Assembly: GCA_018715065.1 (NCBI GenBank)
Contig: DVMJ01000091.1
Span: 1 to 31,457, forward strand
DNA from: Fimiplasma intestinipullorum
GTDB taxonomy: Bacteria; Bacillota_I; Bacilli_A; Erysipelotrichales; Coprobacillaceae
Direction: 5' to 3'
Length of the DNA stretch: 31,457 bases
Numbering within the stretch: the stretch's first letter is position 1; the number at the start of each line of letters is the position of its first letter. The notes beneath the pieces are model-generated. The model searched no databases, was not told the DNA's origin, and saw only the letters and a program-made list of their open reading frames with translations. Made by a program: the position numbers and the translations under genes. Below are positions 7,154-14,375 of the stretch, piece after piece.

Positions 7154-7683
7154 TCCAGCTTCGAAATCATTCCTAAATGTGTTGTTTTCGCCATGGCAAA
7201 AAGCATTTGAATGAAAGATGGATAATAAGGAATAAAGATTCCCTCTTCGATCATATGCAGGATCTCAGCCTCACTGGCATAGCCCACCGCTTGAACTTCT
7301 TCAGGCTGCAATTGTAAACTATCTAATGCCACATCCTGAATCAGAAGATAGATATCATCAAATCCCCCTTCAAATTGAATGGTCATATGTGGGCGCTTAT
7401 TTTTAAAATCGTAATGGAAGCCGATTTCTTCTGCCATTTCTCTGCTCATCGCCATCTGACTGGTCTCACCGGCAAGTGCACTGCCCCCAACCGTAATATC
7501 CCATAGATTGGACCAGCCTTGTTTAAAAGGCTGTCGCTGCTGAATCAACATTTCTCCATTGGTATTAAACAAACAACAATGGACAACCATATGATAAGCC
7601 CCTTCGGGAACAGTTACGCCTCTTTTTAGTATTCCTGATTGTTTTTGACGATGAACATCATAGATATCCCAATACTCCAACAT
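7144..7683 (-). CDS. NUDIX hydrolase
   Basis: A 179-residue NUDIX protein that would hydrolyse a nucleoside diphosphate linked to another moiety. The Nudix box is complete: residues 67-89, GSALAGETSQMAMSREMAEEIGF less its last bases of context, with Glu73, Arg81, Glu82, Glu85 and Glu86 as metal ligands. The opening EYWDIYDVHRQ and VPEGAYHMVVHCCLFN are typical of the isopentenyl-diphosphate-isomerase-like/YfcD group, so a role in isoprenoid or house-cleaning metabolism is possible, but substrate is uncertain. I chose ATG 7683, ten bases after AGAAGG, over ATG 7716, which lies upstream of that site. The gene has its own promoter. Confidence 0.88.
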   Translation of the reverse strand: MLEYWDIYDVHRQKQSGILKRGVTVPEGAYHMVVHCCLFNTNGEMLIQQRQPFKQGWSNLWDITVGGSALAGETSQMAMSREMAEEIGFHYDFKNKRPHMTIQFEGGFDDIYLLIQDVALDSLQLQPEEVQAVGYASEAEILHMIEEGIFIPYYPSFIQMLFAMAKTTHLGMISKLEEK

Positions 7684-7711
7684 CCCCACCATCCCTTCTA
7701 TATTCATTGTT

Positions 7712-7740
7712 ATCATACCACTTTACCCAAATCACGACAA
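7712..7740 (-). promoter_or_regulatory. Promoter of the NUDIX gene
   Basis: On the minus strand TTGTCG (7735-7740), a 17-base spacer and TGGTATGAT (-10 box 7712-7717). The predicted start of transcription is about 20 bases before ATG 7683. Confidence 0.65.
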
Positions 7741-8034
7741 GCCAGTTTGTAAAATAGACTTTACCTACCTCATACAGATTAGCATTCACCATCGAAACAA
7801 TCAGTCATCCCTGTGTTTTGGATATTGACAGTATACCTTCCTCTGAAGTCCTATCTGAATCAATGGCTTATACCGATGCCAACGATGGTTTTGTGCGTCT
7901 ACACCATGATTTCCTTCATAGAGACCCGGCCATCCTGTAAACAAGCTTCAGCGAAGCAAGTGATAACTGAAGTACAAAGTTTTCCTCAGATTACCTTCGC
8001 CTGGCTGCTCTTTGCCATAATGTCAAGTGATGAA
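7741..8034. other. Gap with no recognised gene; possible coding remnant
   Basis: About 300 bases with no convincing gene. On the plus strand a frame without a start stays open for some 59 codons (about 7760-7937) and reads VLDIDSIPSSEVLSESMAYT then DANDGFVRLHHDFLHRDP before a stop. It looks protein-like but I do not recognise the family. Two later frames are open but have no ribosome site. Probably the eroded remains of a gene. Confidence 0.3.
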
Positions 8035-8079
8035 TTAAAAAAGAGTGTTGCAAAACGACTACTCGTTCTGCAACGCTCT
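8035..8079 (-). terminator. Strong terminator of the esterase operon
   Basis: AGAGTGTTGCA (8042-8052) pairs with TGCAACGCTCT (8069-8079), with a second inner stem AACGA/TCGTT. On the minus strand it is followed by a run of T residues (8036-8042). It lies 60 bases after the stop of the last operon gene. Confidence 0.8.
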
Positions 8080-8139
8080 ATAAATCTTATTCAAGTCATC
8101 TGTCTACAAATTCAACATTTCATTTCTGTATTCTGCTCA

Positions 8140-9141
8140 TTATGGAAAATTTATTTTAACGTCCTGCCAATTCTCGCTGACTCCAATTTCCGCGTCCGCT
8201 CCAAAGAAGGCCTTGCCCGCTGCTTCATCGCCTTGTAACCAATACATAAACCATGCAGTCATATATCCATCGGCACTGAAAGGAATATCGCCGTGATCCT
8301 TGCCGCTCAATCTGCCAATTACTTTGGGGACTGTATCTGGCATGACATCAAAACATTCTCGTAGCCACCAGAGGGGGCAGATCCCCTGTGTTTCTCCTTC
8401 AGCAAGTTCCAGCCTGTTTTCTTCCACATTTCCGGCATCGGCGCTGCCTGTACCGGCGACCATAAATGCCGGAATCGAAAGAGTTGATGTATCACAATTC
8501 CAGCCACCGCCCAACTCGCCATCCAACTGGTTCAGAGCATAAGCCACGGCGCTGGATGTCATACTTTGGGCACAGATGGTTTTATATAGATTACCATTTT
8601 TCTGCCGGGTAACAGCATTGATTGCCCCAACACCGCCCTGGGAATGTCCAACAATTCCGATGTTTTCCGTATCTATGCGGCCGTAAAAAACACTTTGCGG
8701 ATCCTCGTTCAGCGACAAAATAAAGTCAAGCGTTGCCGCTGAAGATGCCCCTGTTCTTGAATGCTCATCCTCATTCCCCGCAACGATAAATCCCCATGAA
8801 GCCAGATGTTCATATATTGCACTCTGTTTCGACGCTTTCATTCCTGTTCCGTTGGCGATGACAACAACCGGGTATGCCTGATCCGACTGTTCCAAGTTGG
8901 AGGGATACCAGATTTCATATTTTTCCCACACAGTACCAGGAGCATCAAACTCGGCAAGAGAAACCTCATGCTCACCCATACTGGTATATTTCGTTTCTAT
9001 CACCCCCTGTGGTTTTGCAAACTTCCAGTAGTTCGCGCCTTTATAGTTTGAAATCGCCACCAGCAAGGTTACTCCTACGATGACAAGACCGATCAATGCG
9101 GCTATTCCAATCAAAATCCATTTTATCATTTTTTGGACCAC
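8140..9141 (-). CDS. Membrane-anchored alpha/beta hydrolase (chlorophyllase/PAF-acetylhydrolase-like)
   Basis: A 333-residue serine hydrolase with one N-terminal membrane anchor (residues about 8-31, WILIGIAALIGLVIVGVTLL). The nucleophile elbow GHSQGG places Ser168; the likely catalytic histidine is His283 in SGKDHGDIPF. PVVVIANGTG matches the first core strand and oxyanion loop of the chlorophyllase/PAF-acetylhydrolase branch. The soluble domain probably faces outside. Substrate is unknown; short-chain or lipid esters are possible. GTG 9141 is preferred because AAGGAG lies nine bases upstream; ATG 9129 would be too far from it. It is the last gene of the operon, 13 bases after the other esterase. 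Codon choice (GCC, CCG, GGC) is richer in G/C than in the flanking genes. Confidence 0.8.
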   Translation of the reverse strand: MVQKMIKWILIGIAALIGLVIVGVTLLVAISNYKGANYWKFAKPQGVIETKYTSMGEHEVSLAEFDAPGTVWEKYEIWYPSNLEQSDQAYPVVVIANGTGMKASKQSAIYEHLASWGFIVAGNEDEHSRTGASSAATLDFILSLNEDPQSVFYGRIDTENIGIVGHSQGGVGAINAVTRQKNGNLYKTICAQSMTSSAVAYALNQLDGELGGGWNCDTSTLSIPAFMVAGTGSADAGNVEENRLELAEGETQGICPLWWLRECFDVMPDTVPKVIGRLSGKDHGDIPFSADGYMTAWFMYWLQGDEAAGKAFFGADAEIGVSENWQDVKINFP

Positions 9142-9154
9142 TTTCCATTTCTCC

Positions 9155-10117
9155 TTACGCTATCGGCAGATAGGTATCCAAATATTCTTCTACCGTATCC
9201 ATCCACTGCTCACAAATTTTATTATCATTCTGCAATCCGTGCCCGGAGTGGGGCAGTTCAAAATACTTGTAGTCAACGCCGTATTCCTCTAATGCGGATT
9301 TCAGTCGGAAAGAAGCGAGGAACGGCTGCATTTTATCATGGGTGCCGTAAGCAACTACAGTTGCGGGAGAATCGGCTGTAACCCAGTCCGCAGCAGAAAT
9401 GGGTTTGACTTTGTCCAGGTAAGAGCCGTCCGCAACTTCCTCAGGCGAGATCGCGGTTCCAGCCATCACAGAGAACAATCCAGCGCAGGCTTCATCGCTT
9501 TGATCCAATCCGAAGATTCCCCAGTCCTCCTGATAGAAACTGGCAGGCCCAACACCACCAAAGGTCAGTACAACGGGAACAGGTGCTTGTGCTGCATCGC
9601 GATAGGCGTAGATCATTGCCAGCGCATGTCCCGCCGATCCGCCGCCGATGGCCATTTTATCAATGCCATATCCCAGTTTCTCCGCTTCGGCGATCACATG
9701 GGGGATGCTGTCCCGAATCTCCACCGACTGGCGGTATACGCTGGCGGTGGGATTTTCTTCGGTAAACAGGGTATAATTGATCCCTGCCGCCACATACCCT
9801 TTGGCACAGAGCCACTGAAGCATTTCTGCATCGTCCTTTTTATCGCCGGATGTAAACCCGCCCGCATGGAGATAGACTACAAGGCCATAGCTTTCCCTGC
9901 TGTTGTCAGCGGGAAGATACAGGTCAAATGTGTTTGCTTTTTTTTCTCCATAAGAAAGATCGGTGCGTATCGTTCCCACAGAATCATTCCAGTCAACGGA
10001 ATATTTTTCGTTCAATGGGTTGTATTTGATCTTGAAAACCGCAGAGAGAGCGAACACTGCAAGAAAGATCAGCACATAGAGAAATCCCCACAGCACTTTC
10101 TTTTCCCCTTTCCTCAC
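9155..10117 (-). CDS. Membrane-anchored alpha/beta hydrolase, BD-FAE/HSL-type esterase
   Basis: A 320-residue esterase with an N-terminal anchor (residues 9-27, LWGFLYVLIFLAVFALSAV). It shows the oxyanion motif HAGG (84-87), nucleophile Ser161 in GGGSAGH, and probable Asp261 (YGTHDKMQP) and His293 (HSGHG). This set is typical of carboxylesterases of the hormone-sensitive-lipase/BD-FAE kind, which remove acyl or feruloyl groups from small esters or polysaccharides. GTG 10117 is supported by GGAGGG eight bases upstream and overlaps the stop of the small membrane gene before it (GTGA), implying coupled translation. Like its neighbour it probably acts outside the membrane. The exact substrate cannot be read from sequence. 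Confidence 0.85.
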   Translation of the reverse strand: MRKGEKKVLWGFLYVLIFLAVFALSAVFKIKYNPLNEKYSVDWNDSVGTIRTDLSYGEKKANTFDLYLPADNSRESYGLVVYLHAGGFTSGDKKDDAEMLQWLCAKGYVAAGINYTLFTEENPTASVYRQSVEIRDSIPHVIAEAEKLGYGIDKMAIGGGSAGHALAMIYAYRDAAQAPVPVVLTFGGVGPASFYQEDWGIFGLDQSDEACAGLFSVMAGTAISPEEVADGSYLDKVKPISAADWVTADSPATVVAYGTHDKMQPFLASFRLKSALEEYGVDYKYFELPHSGHGLQNDNKICEQWMDTVEEYLDTYLPIA

Positions 10118-10248
10118 AGAAAATTCCCTCCAAACAGCGTACCGCCCAGCAGTAGGTTCATAAAGGCCCGTACAGCCAATCTTCCCAATACAAAGGCAAC
10201 AACTACGATCGCAGCAATGATAATCGATCGTTTCGTTACAACAGACAT
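10114..10248 (-). CDS. Small single-pass membrane protein, first gene of the esterase operon
   Basis: A 44-residue peptide, MSVVTKRSIIIAAIVVVAF at its start, with one hydrophobic segment (about residues 8-24) and a glycine-rich tail LLLGGTLFGGNFL. ATG 10248 has AAAGGGG upstream, and its TGA stop overlaps the GTG start of the esterase gene. I recognise no family. Position and overlap suggest a true translated leader or an accessory membrane peptide for the two anchored hydrolases. It could also serve only to couple translation. Confidence 0.6.
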   Translation of the reverse strand: MSVVTKRSIIIAAIVVVAFVLGRLAVRAFMNLLLGGTLFGGNFL

Positions 10249-10270
10249 TGTAAATCCCCTTTCATTTTTT

Positions 10271-10276
10271 TGTATA
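10271..10276 (-). promoter_or_regulatory. Possible promoter of the esterase operon
   Basis: On the minus strand TGGTATACA gives an extended -10 element 23 bases before ATG 10248. The matching -35 region would overlap the tetR promoter on the other strand, so one repressor could control both. Confidence 0.4.
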
Positions 10277-10280
10277 CCAC

Positions 10281-10309
10281 TTGACGCAACAGTTGTTACA
10301 CCATATACT
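10281..10309 (+). promoter_or_regulatory. Promoter of the tetR-like gene
   Basis: TTGACG (10281-10286), a 17-base spacer and TATACT (10304-10309). The intergenic region is short and shared with the divergent esterase operon. Confidence 0.7.
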
Positions 10310-10334
10310 ATATCACAGAACAAAAAAAAATAAA

Positions 10335-10359
10335 GTCACAATCGCAGGGAGATTGTGAC
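10335..10359. promoter_or_regulatory. Perfect inverted repeat in the tetR leader: operator and/or hairpin
   Basis: GTCACAATC (10335-10343) and GATTGTGAC (10351-10359) form a perfect 9-bp repeat with a 7-base spacer. This size fits a TetR-family operator. Read leftward it is followed by a long T-run, so it could also act as a terminator of transcription coming out of the tetR side. Its position after the tetR promoter fits autorepression. Confidence 0.6.
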
Positions 10360-10376
10360 ATCAAGGAGAAAAAACT

Positions 10377-10925
10377 ATGGGATATAACAAAAGAAACGAT
10401 GAGATCAACACCATCACAAAAGAGAGTATTGCTTTCGCCTATTACGAATTGTTGCAAGGTGAGAAGAGTATTTCCGTAACCCTGATCTGCAAGAAGGCCG
10501 GGGTGTCCCGCAACGCCTATTACCGCAATTTCAATTCCACAGATGAAATCATTATTTATTGTCTCATCTCAAAATGGGCAAAGTATTGTGAAGTAAATCC
10601 CGTTCCAGCGGAGAATGGGGAAGTGCTGAAGCAAAGACTGATTCAGTTTTTTTATTCAGAAAAAGAGTTTATCCGGGCCATGAAAAAGCATGATAAAATC
10701 TATTTGATTGAGGAACTTTTCAGAAAGGTCATTGTCCCGGCTGAAGCTGTTGGTATAACAAAATATATTCTGTATGTGCTTGCTTATTCAGTTTATGGTA
10801 TGATCCGGGCAATGATCGATCAGGATTTTGCTGAAACACCGGAACAGATTGAAATAATGTTTGCCGAATATAAGAGTATTCAAAACGAATCACTCCGTAT
10901 GGAGAAAAATGTTAAAAAGCCATGA
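10377..10925 (+). CDS. TetR-family transcriptional regulator
   Basis: A 182-residue regulator with an N-terminal TetR DNA-binding domain; the helix-turn-helix is SVTLICKKAGVSRNAYYRNF at about residues 33-52. The C-terminal helical part, which would bind a ligand and dimerise, resembles the TetR_C members with YVLAYSVYGMIRAMI. ATG 10377 has AAGGAG at 10363-10368. It is transcribed away from the esterase operon and is the obvious candidate to control it, through the inverted repeat in its leader. The ligand is unknown; it may be an ester or its hydrolysis product. Confidence 0.85.
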   Translation: MGYNKRNDEINTITKESIAFAYYELLQGEKSISVTLICKKAGVSRNAYYRNFNSTDEIIIYCLISKWAKYCEVNPVPAENGEVLKQRLIQFFYSEKEFIRAMKKHDKIYLIEELFRKVIVPAEAVGITKYILYVLAYSVYGMIRAMIDQDFAETPEQIEIMFAEYKSIQNESLRMEKNVKKP

Positions 10926-11040
10926 GTAATTCTGCCAAAAATGCCCTCTCCGGCATAGACCTATCTCCCACTTCTTTATCCAGCGACTTTCTCATGATAT
11001 ATCCCAGTTCAAATGGTACCAGTGTATTTTCATGCCGACA
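10912..11040 (-). pseudogene. Unidentified coding remnant converging on tetR
   Basis: A minus-strand frame of 43 codons without a supported start reads FELGYIMRKSLDKEVGDRSM then PERAFLAELLMAF and ends inside the last codons of tetR. The composition is protein-like, yet I recognise no family and there is no ribosome site. It may be the 3' end of a gene lost when the esterase-tetR block arrived. A chance open frame is the alternative. Confidence 0.25.
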
Positions 11041-11069
11041 TCAGCCTCTATAATGATTCTTCTCCTTTT

Positions 11070-11099
11070 TAAAAACCAGGCCTGTACATAGACCTGGTT
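11070..11099 (-). terminator. Terminator of the old-yellow-enzyme gene
   Basis: On the minus strand AACCAGG and CCTGGTT pair (11074-11080 with 11093-11099), followed by five T residues. It lies 14 bases after the stop codon. Confidence 0.75.
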
Positions 11100-11112
11100 G
11101 TTTCTTTTCAGA

Positions 11113-13062
11113 CTAGATATCCAAAGCGGCATGATAGCCTTCGTACACCGCTTCGGTAATACTGGCTACCCGATGACAATCTCCAATCACCCGGACATAA
11201 GGCGCACTGTCACGCAAAGCCTCAACGACCTCACTGCGAGAGCGCTGTCCTAAAGCGAGGATCACGGTTTGCCCCTGAATCGTTTGTCGGTGACCCGTCG
11301 TATCCTCACAGACAACCCCCTCTTCTATGATTTCCAAGCCTTTGAGTCCTGTTTGAATCTGCACGTTTTGATCACTGAGTTCCTGAAGCAGTAATGGACG
11401 ATGGCGAACATTGGCATCCGGTGCTAATTCATGACGCATCTCTATCAGCGTCACCTGTTTGCCTTCTCTGGCAAGGTGAATTGCTATTTCACAGCCGGCA
11501 AGTCCGCCCCCTAATACGATAACTTGCGCTTTCACGTGCTCTTTTTTCAAATAATAGGCATTGACAAGAATGACGTTTTCACGCTCGACGCCTGGCAGTG
11601 GCGGTAAGAGCGGCCTCGATCCGGCAGCAATGATGAGCGCATCCGGATTTTCGGAAACTACCAGCTCAGGCGTTGCTTCGGTCTCGTAGCGAAAAGTCAC
11701 ACCGGCTTTTTCACATTGATAAGCATACGTTTTCCCCAACTGATACATTTCCTGCTTAAAGGAGATTGCCTGTTCACTTTTCAGAATTCCACCTGGTGCT
11801 TTATTCTTTTCCATCACAACTACCTCATGCCCCCTCAAAGCAGCCGTTTTAGCGGCCATGAGTCCACCCGGACCGGCACCCACGACAACCACCTTCTTAG
11901 GGAGAGCAGCTTTGATGATCTCTGTGCCTTCTATTTCTCTTCCGATCCATGGATTGACCGTACAACGCCGTGTAGAAGTCTTTGCACGTTCCGCCATGCA
12001 GGTAAAACAGCGTAAGCAATGAACGATCTCATCATCCCTGTTTTCCATGACCTTACGCGGCAAATAAGGATCGGCAAGGAGCGCACGTGCCATATAAACA
12101 ATGTCTGCCTTCCCCGAAGCGATGATTTCCTCCATCTGGTCAGGATCATTTAAAGCCCCAATGGTAGCGACGGGTTTGGCTACGTGTTTTTTGATTTCAG
12201 CGGCTAGATAAACGTTACAGCCATGTTCTTTAAACATTGATGGATGCGTATTTCCAAATCCTCGCTGATAAGTGCCTGCCGAAACATGGATGATATCCAC
12301 ATATGGTTCGATCATCTGGGCAATGCGCACACCTTCATCTAAATCATAACCACCTTCAAATAACTCTGAACCACTCATACGAAATTCGATAGGAAAACCA
12401 TCACCTACCGCCTGACGAACAGCCTCTAAGACCTCGATGGCTAAACGGCAGCGATTCTCCAAACTACCGCCGTATTCATCTGTTCGATGATTGAAATAAG
12501 GCGATAAAAACTGATTGATCAGCCACCCATGACCCCCGTGGATCATCAGCATCTCAAATCCAGCGCATTTGGCTAATCCTGCTACTTTGCCATAAGCGTT
12601 CACAATATCCTGCAGCATGGGTTTTGTCAGTGGGCTGACCGGAACACCATCCGGACGAATGGTCTCACTCGGTCCCCATTGATGCATACCGTGCTGTTTG
12701 GACTTATCGGTCATATAGGTACCGGCATACATTCCTGAATGCGAGAGTTCCAGGCTGGGCACCGCCCCATGGCGCGAAATCGCATCGGCGGTATAGGTTG
12801 CACAAGCCAGAGAATTCAAAATGCTCGTGTCTAAATGGTATGCATGGGATCCATCTGTTTCAGGGTGTACCATGCACTCACTGACCGTTACTGCTGCCGA
12901 TCCGCCTTTTCCTCTCAGTTCATAAAAGGCCGTGGATTTCGGACCGATGCATCCATCGTTTGTAATATCCGTACCACCCATCGGCGCTGAAAACATACGA
13001 TTACGAAACGTTACCCTTCCGATCGTAATCGGCGAACATAAATGTGGATACTTTCTTTGCAT
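11113..13062 (-). CDS. NADH:flavin oxidoreductase, old yellow enzyme family with 4Fe-4S and FAD/NAD domains (2,4-dienoyl-CoA reductase/BaiCD type)
   Basis: A 649-residue multi-domain reductase. Residues 1-340 form the FMN barrel, with HGGHGWLINQFLSPYFNHRT followed by DEYGGS as its hallmark. Cys349, Cys352, Cys355 and Cys367 (CLRCFTC then C) ligate a 4Fe-4S cluster. Residues 391 onward form the FAD/NAD(P)H half, with VVVVGAGPGG and a second Rossmann motif VLGGGLAGCE. Proteins of this layout reduce activated C=C bonds: 2,4-dienoyl-CoA (FadH), bile-acid 3-oxo-delta4 intermediates (BaiCD, BaiH), cinnamate. The substrate here cannot be fixed; no other bai gene is visible. GGAGG lies ten bases before ATG 13062, and a consensus promoter is just upstream. 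The gene is monocistronic. Confidence 0.9.
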   Translation of the reverse strand: MQRKYPHLCSPITIGRVTFRNRMFSAPMGGTDITNDGCIGPKSTAFYELRGKGGSAAVTVSECMVHPETDGSHAYHLDTSILNSLACATYTADAISRHGAVPSLELSHSGMYAGTYMTDKSKQHGMHQWGPSETIRPDGVPVSPLTKPMLQDIVNAYGKVAGLAKCAGFEMLMIHGGHGWLINQFLSPYFNHRTDEYGGSLENRCRLAIEVLEAVRQAVGDGFPIEFRMSGSELFEGGYDLDEGVRIAQMIEPYVDIIHVSAGTYQRGFGNTHPSMFKEHGCNVYLAAEIKKHVAKPVATIGALNDPDQMEEIIASGKADIVYMARALLADPYLPRKVMENRDDEIVHCLRCFTCMAERAKTSTRRCTVNPWIGREIEGTEIIKAALPKKVVVVGAGPGGLMAAKTAALRGHEVVVMEKNKAPGGILKSEQAISFKQEMYQLGKTYAYQCEKAGVTFRYETEATPELVVSENPDALIIAAGSRPLLPPLPGVERENVILVNAYYLKKEHVKAQVIVLGGGLAGCEIAIHLAREGKQVTLIEMRHELAPDANVRHRPLLLQELSDQNVQIQTGLKGLEIIEEGVVCEDTTGHRQTIQGQTVILALGQRSRSEVVEALRDSAPYVRVIGDCHRVASITEAVYEGYHAALDI

Positions 13063-13083
13063 TATTTATCATCCTCCACTTCC

Positions 13084-13112
13084 ATTATAATTTTCAATGA
13101 AAGCCTTGTCAA
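13084..13112 (-). promoter_or_regulatory. Consensus promoter of the old-yellow-enzyme gene
   Basis: On the minus strand TTGACA (13107-13112), a 17-base spacer and TATAAT (13084-13089), both perfect matches. The start codon is at 13062. Confidence 0.85.
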
Positions 13113-13120
13113 CGCATGGC

Positions 13121-13150
13121 TTGGCATCATCCAGTCAATAGATGTATAAT
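13121..13150 (+). promoter_or_regulatory. Promoter of the decayed aldo/keto reductase
   Basis: TTGGCA (13121-13126), an 18-base spacer and TATAAT (13145-13150). A second TATAAT-like box lies near 13180. The -35 boxes of this and the divergent promoter are only eight bases apart. Confidence 0.6.
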
Positions 13151-13257
13151 AAGCAATCAAATGTCATAACTCAACATTATAATATCATCTGACATTCATA
13201 CTATACAAAAAGCATTCCACAATGTATGATGAAAGCTGTAAAGGAGGGAAGGTTTAG

Positions 13258-14233
13258 ATGAAAAAAAGAATGCTTGGAACCGTTGAAGTATCAGCAATCG
13301 AAATAAGGTTGTATGGGCTTCTCTCACGCAGAGAGACCTTAAACCGATAGCGATGAAGCAGCCCCAATCATCTGGGAAACCGTAGACATGGGGTATACAT
13401 ATTTTAATACCGGATGGAACTATGGGTATGTGGTTGATCCACATCATAACGAAAAGATCTTAGGGAAAGCCTTTCAGGGCATTCGTGATCAAGTTGTCAT
13501 CTCATCAAAATGCGGGGTCAGCTTTGATTATGATGCCAACCCTGACAGACCACCTTTGATCTTTGATTTCTGTCGCGACCATGTCAGACAATGCGTTGTC
13601 GAGTCATTAGAAAGATAAAATACAGATTACATTGATTTCTACCTGCAGGCAAGGATCGATCCTAAGGTCAGCCCGGAAGAAGCCGCCATGACTATGAAAG
13701 AGCTGATCGAAGAAGGTAAGATCAGACATTGGGGTGTATCTGAAGCGGATGAAGCATATTTACGCAGAGCACATGCGGTTTGTCCTATTTCGGTGATTGA
13801 AAATAGCTACAGTATCATCAACCGTAAAAATGAAGGCCTCTTCCAATTTGTGGAGGAAAACAACATTGGTTGGATCGCCTTCTCTCCATTAATGAAGGGC
13901 CTTTTGACCAACACTTCCCAAAAAGGTGTCACCTTTGCAGCCGATGACTGGAGAAGCGGTGCCATCAATGATCAGACCATCGATCAGTCTGCCAAATTAC
14001 GTCGCTATCTTGAAGAGCTGGCTAGGCAAAAGCAGGCCACCCCAGCCCAGATCTCACTCGCCTGGATCCTGAACAAGAAACCCTATATGGTACCTATTCC
14101 GGGTATGAAGAAAAGCGAACGTTTGGCTGAAAATGCCAGTGCTGCGAATATCGTATTCACCAGCCAGGAAATGGAGGACATCGAAGAATTGGTCGCTGAA
14201 TATCACGCCCAAAAGAAGATCCCGAACGCTTAA
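13258..14233 (+). pseudogene. Aldo/keto reductase pseudogene with frameshift and two stops
   Basis: An NADPH-type aldo/keto reductase of the YhdN/IolS kind, normally about 325 residues. ATG 13258 follows AAAGGAGGG and the product begins MKKRMLGTVEVSAI. A one-base insertion near 13301-13307 then shifts the frame; in the new frame the family sequence GCMGFSHAERP is followed by TAA (13340-13342), then DMGYTYFNTGWNYG to VVESLER and a second TAA (13616-13618), then NTDYIDFYLQARIDP and the rest down to 14231-14233. All parts line up with the family, so nothing large is missing. The second stop stands where relatives have leucine. The usual D-T-A motif around the catalytic aspartate reads NTG, a further lesion. 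Three breaks and a lost active-site residue mean the gene is dead. Promoter, ribosome site and terminator remain. Confidence 0.88.
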
Positions 14234-14252
14234 CCTGTTCTCATTCAAAGAA

Positions 14253-14286
14253 GTCGAAGGACACATGCAGCCCTTCGGCTTTTTTG
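14253..14286 (+). terminator. Intrinsic terminator
   Basis: GTCGAAGG (14253-14260) pairs with CCTTCGGC (14272-14279, one G-U), followed by seven T residues. It closes the aldo/keto reductase pseudogene. Confidence 0.8.
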
Positions 14287-14375
14287 TAAGCCTTGTCAAT
14301 TCGATCAAAATTCAAATGACGTAGCATTTGTCGATATCATATGTTAAAATCATTACGATTGATAGGGGGAATAAA

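Noticed and set aside
9338..10333. 331-codon plus-strand open frame
   Set aside because: It is antisense to the well-supported esterase and small membrane genes, has no family pattern or ribosome site, and arises from the G/C-rich codon use there.
14287..14375. Purine riboswitch before the permease
   Set aside because: The leader is under 90 bases between a terminator and the start, and no paired stems with the conserved purine-aptamer loops are visible.
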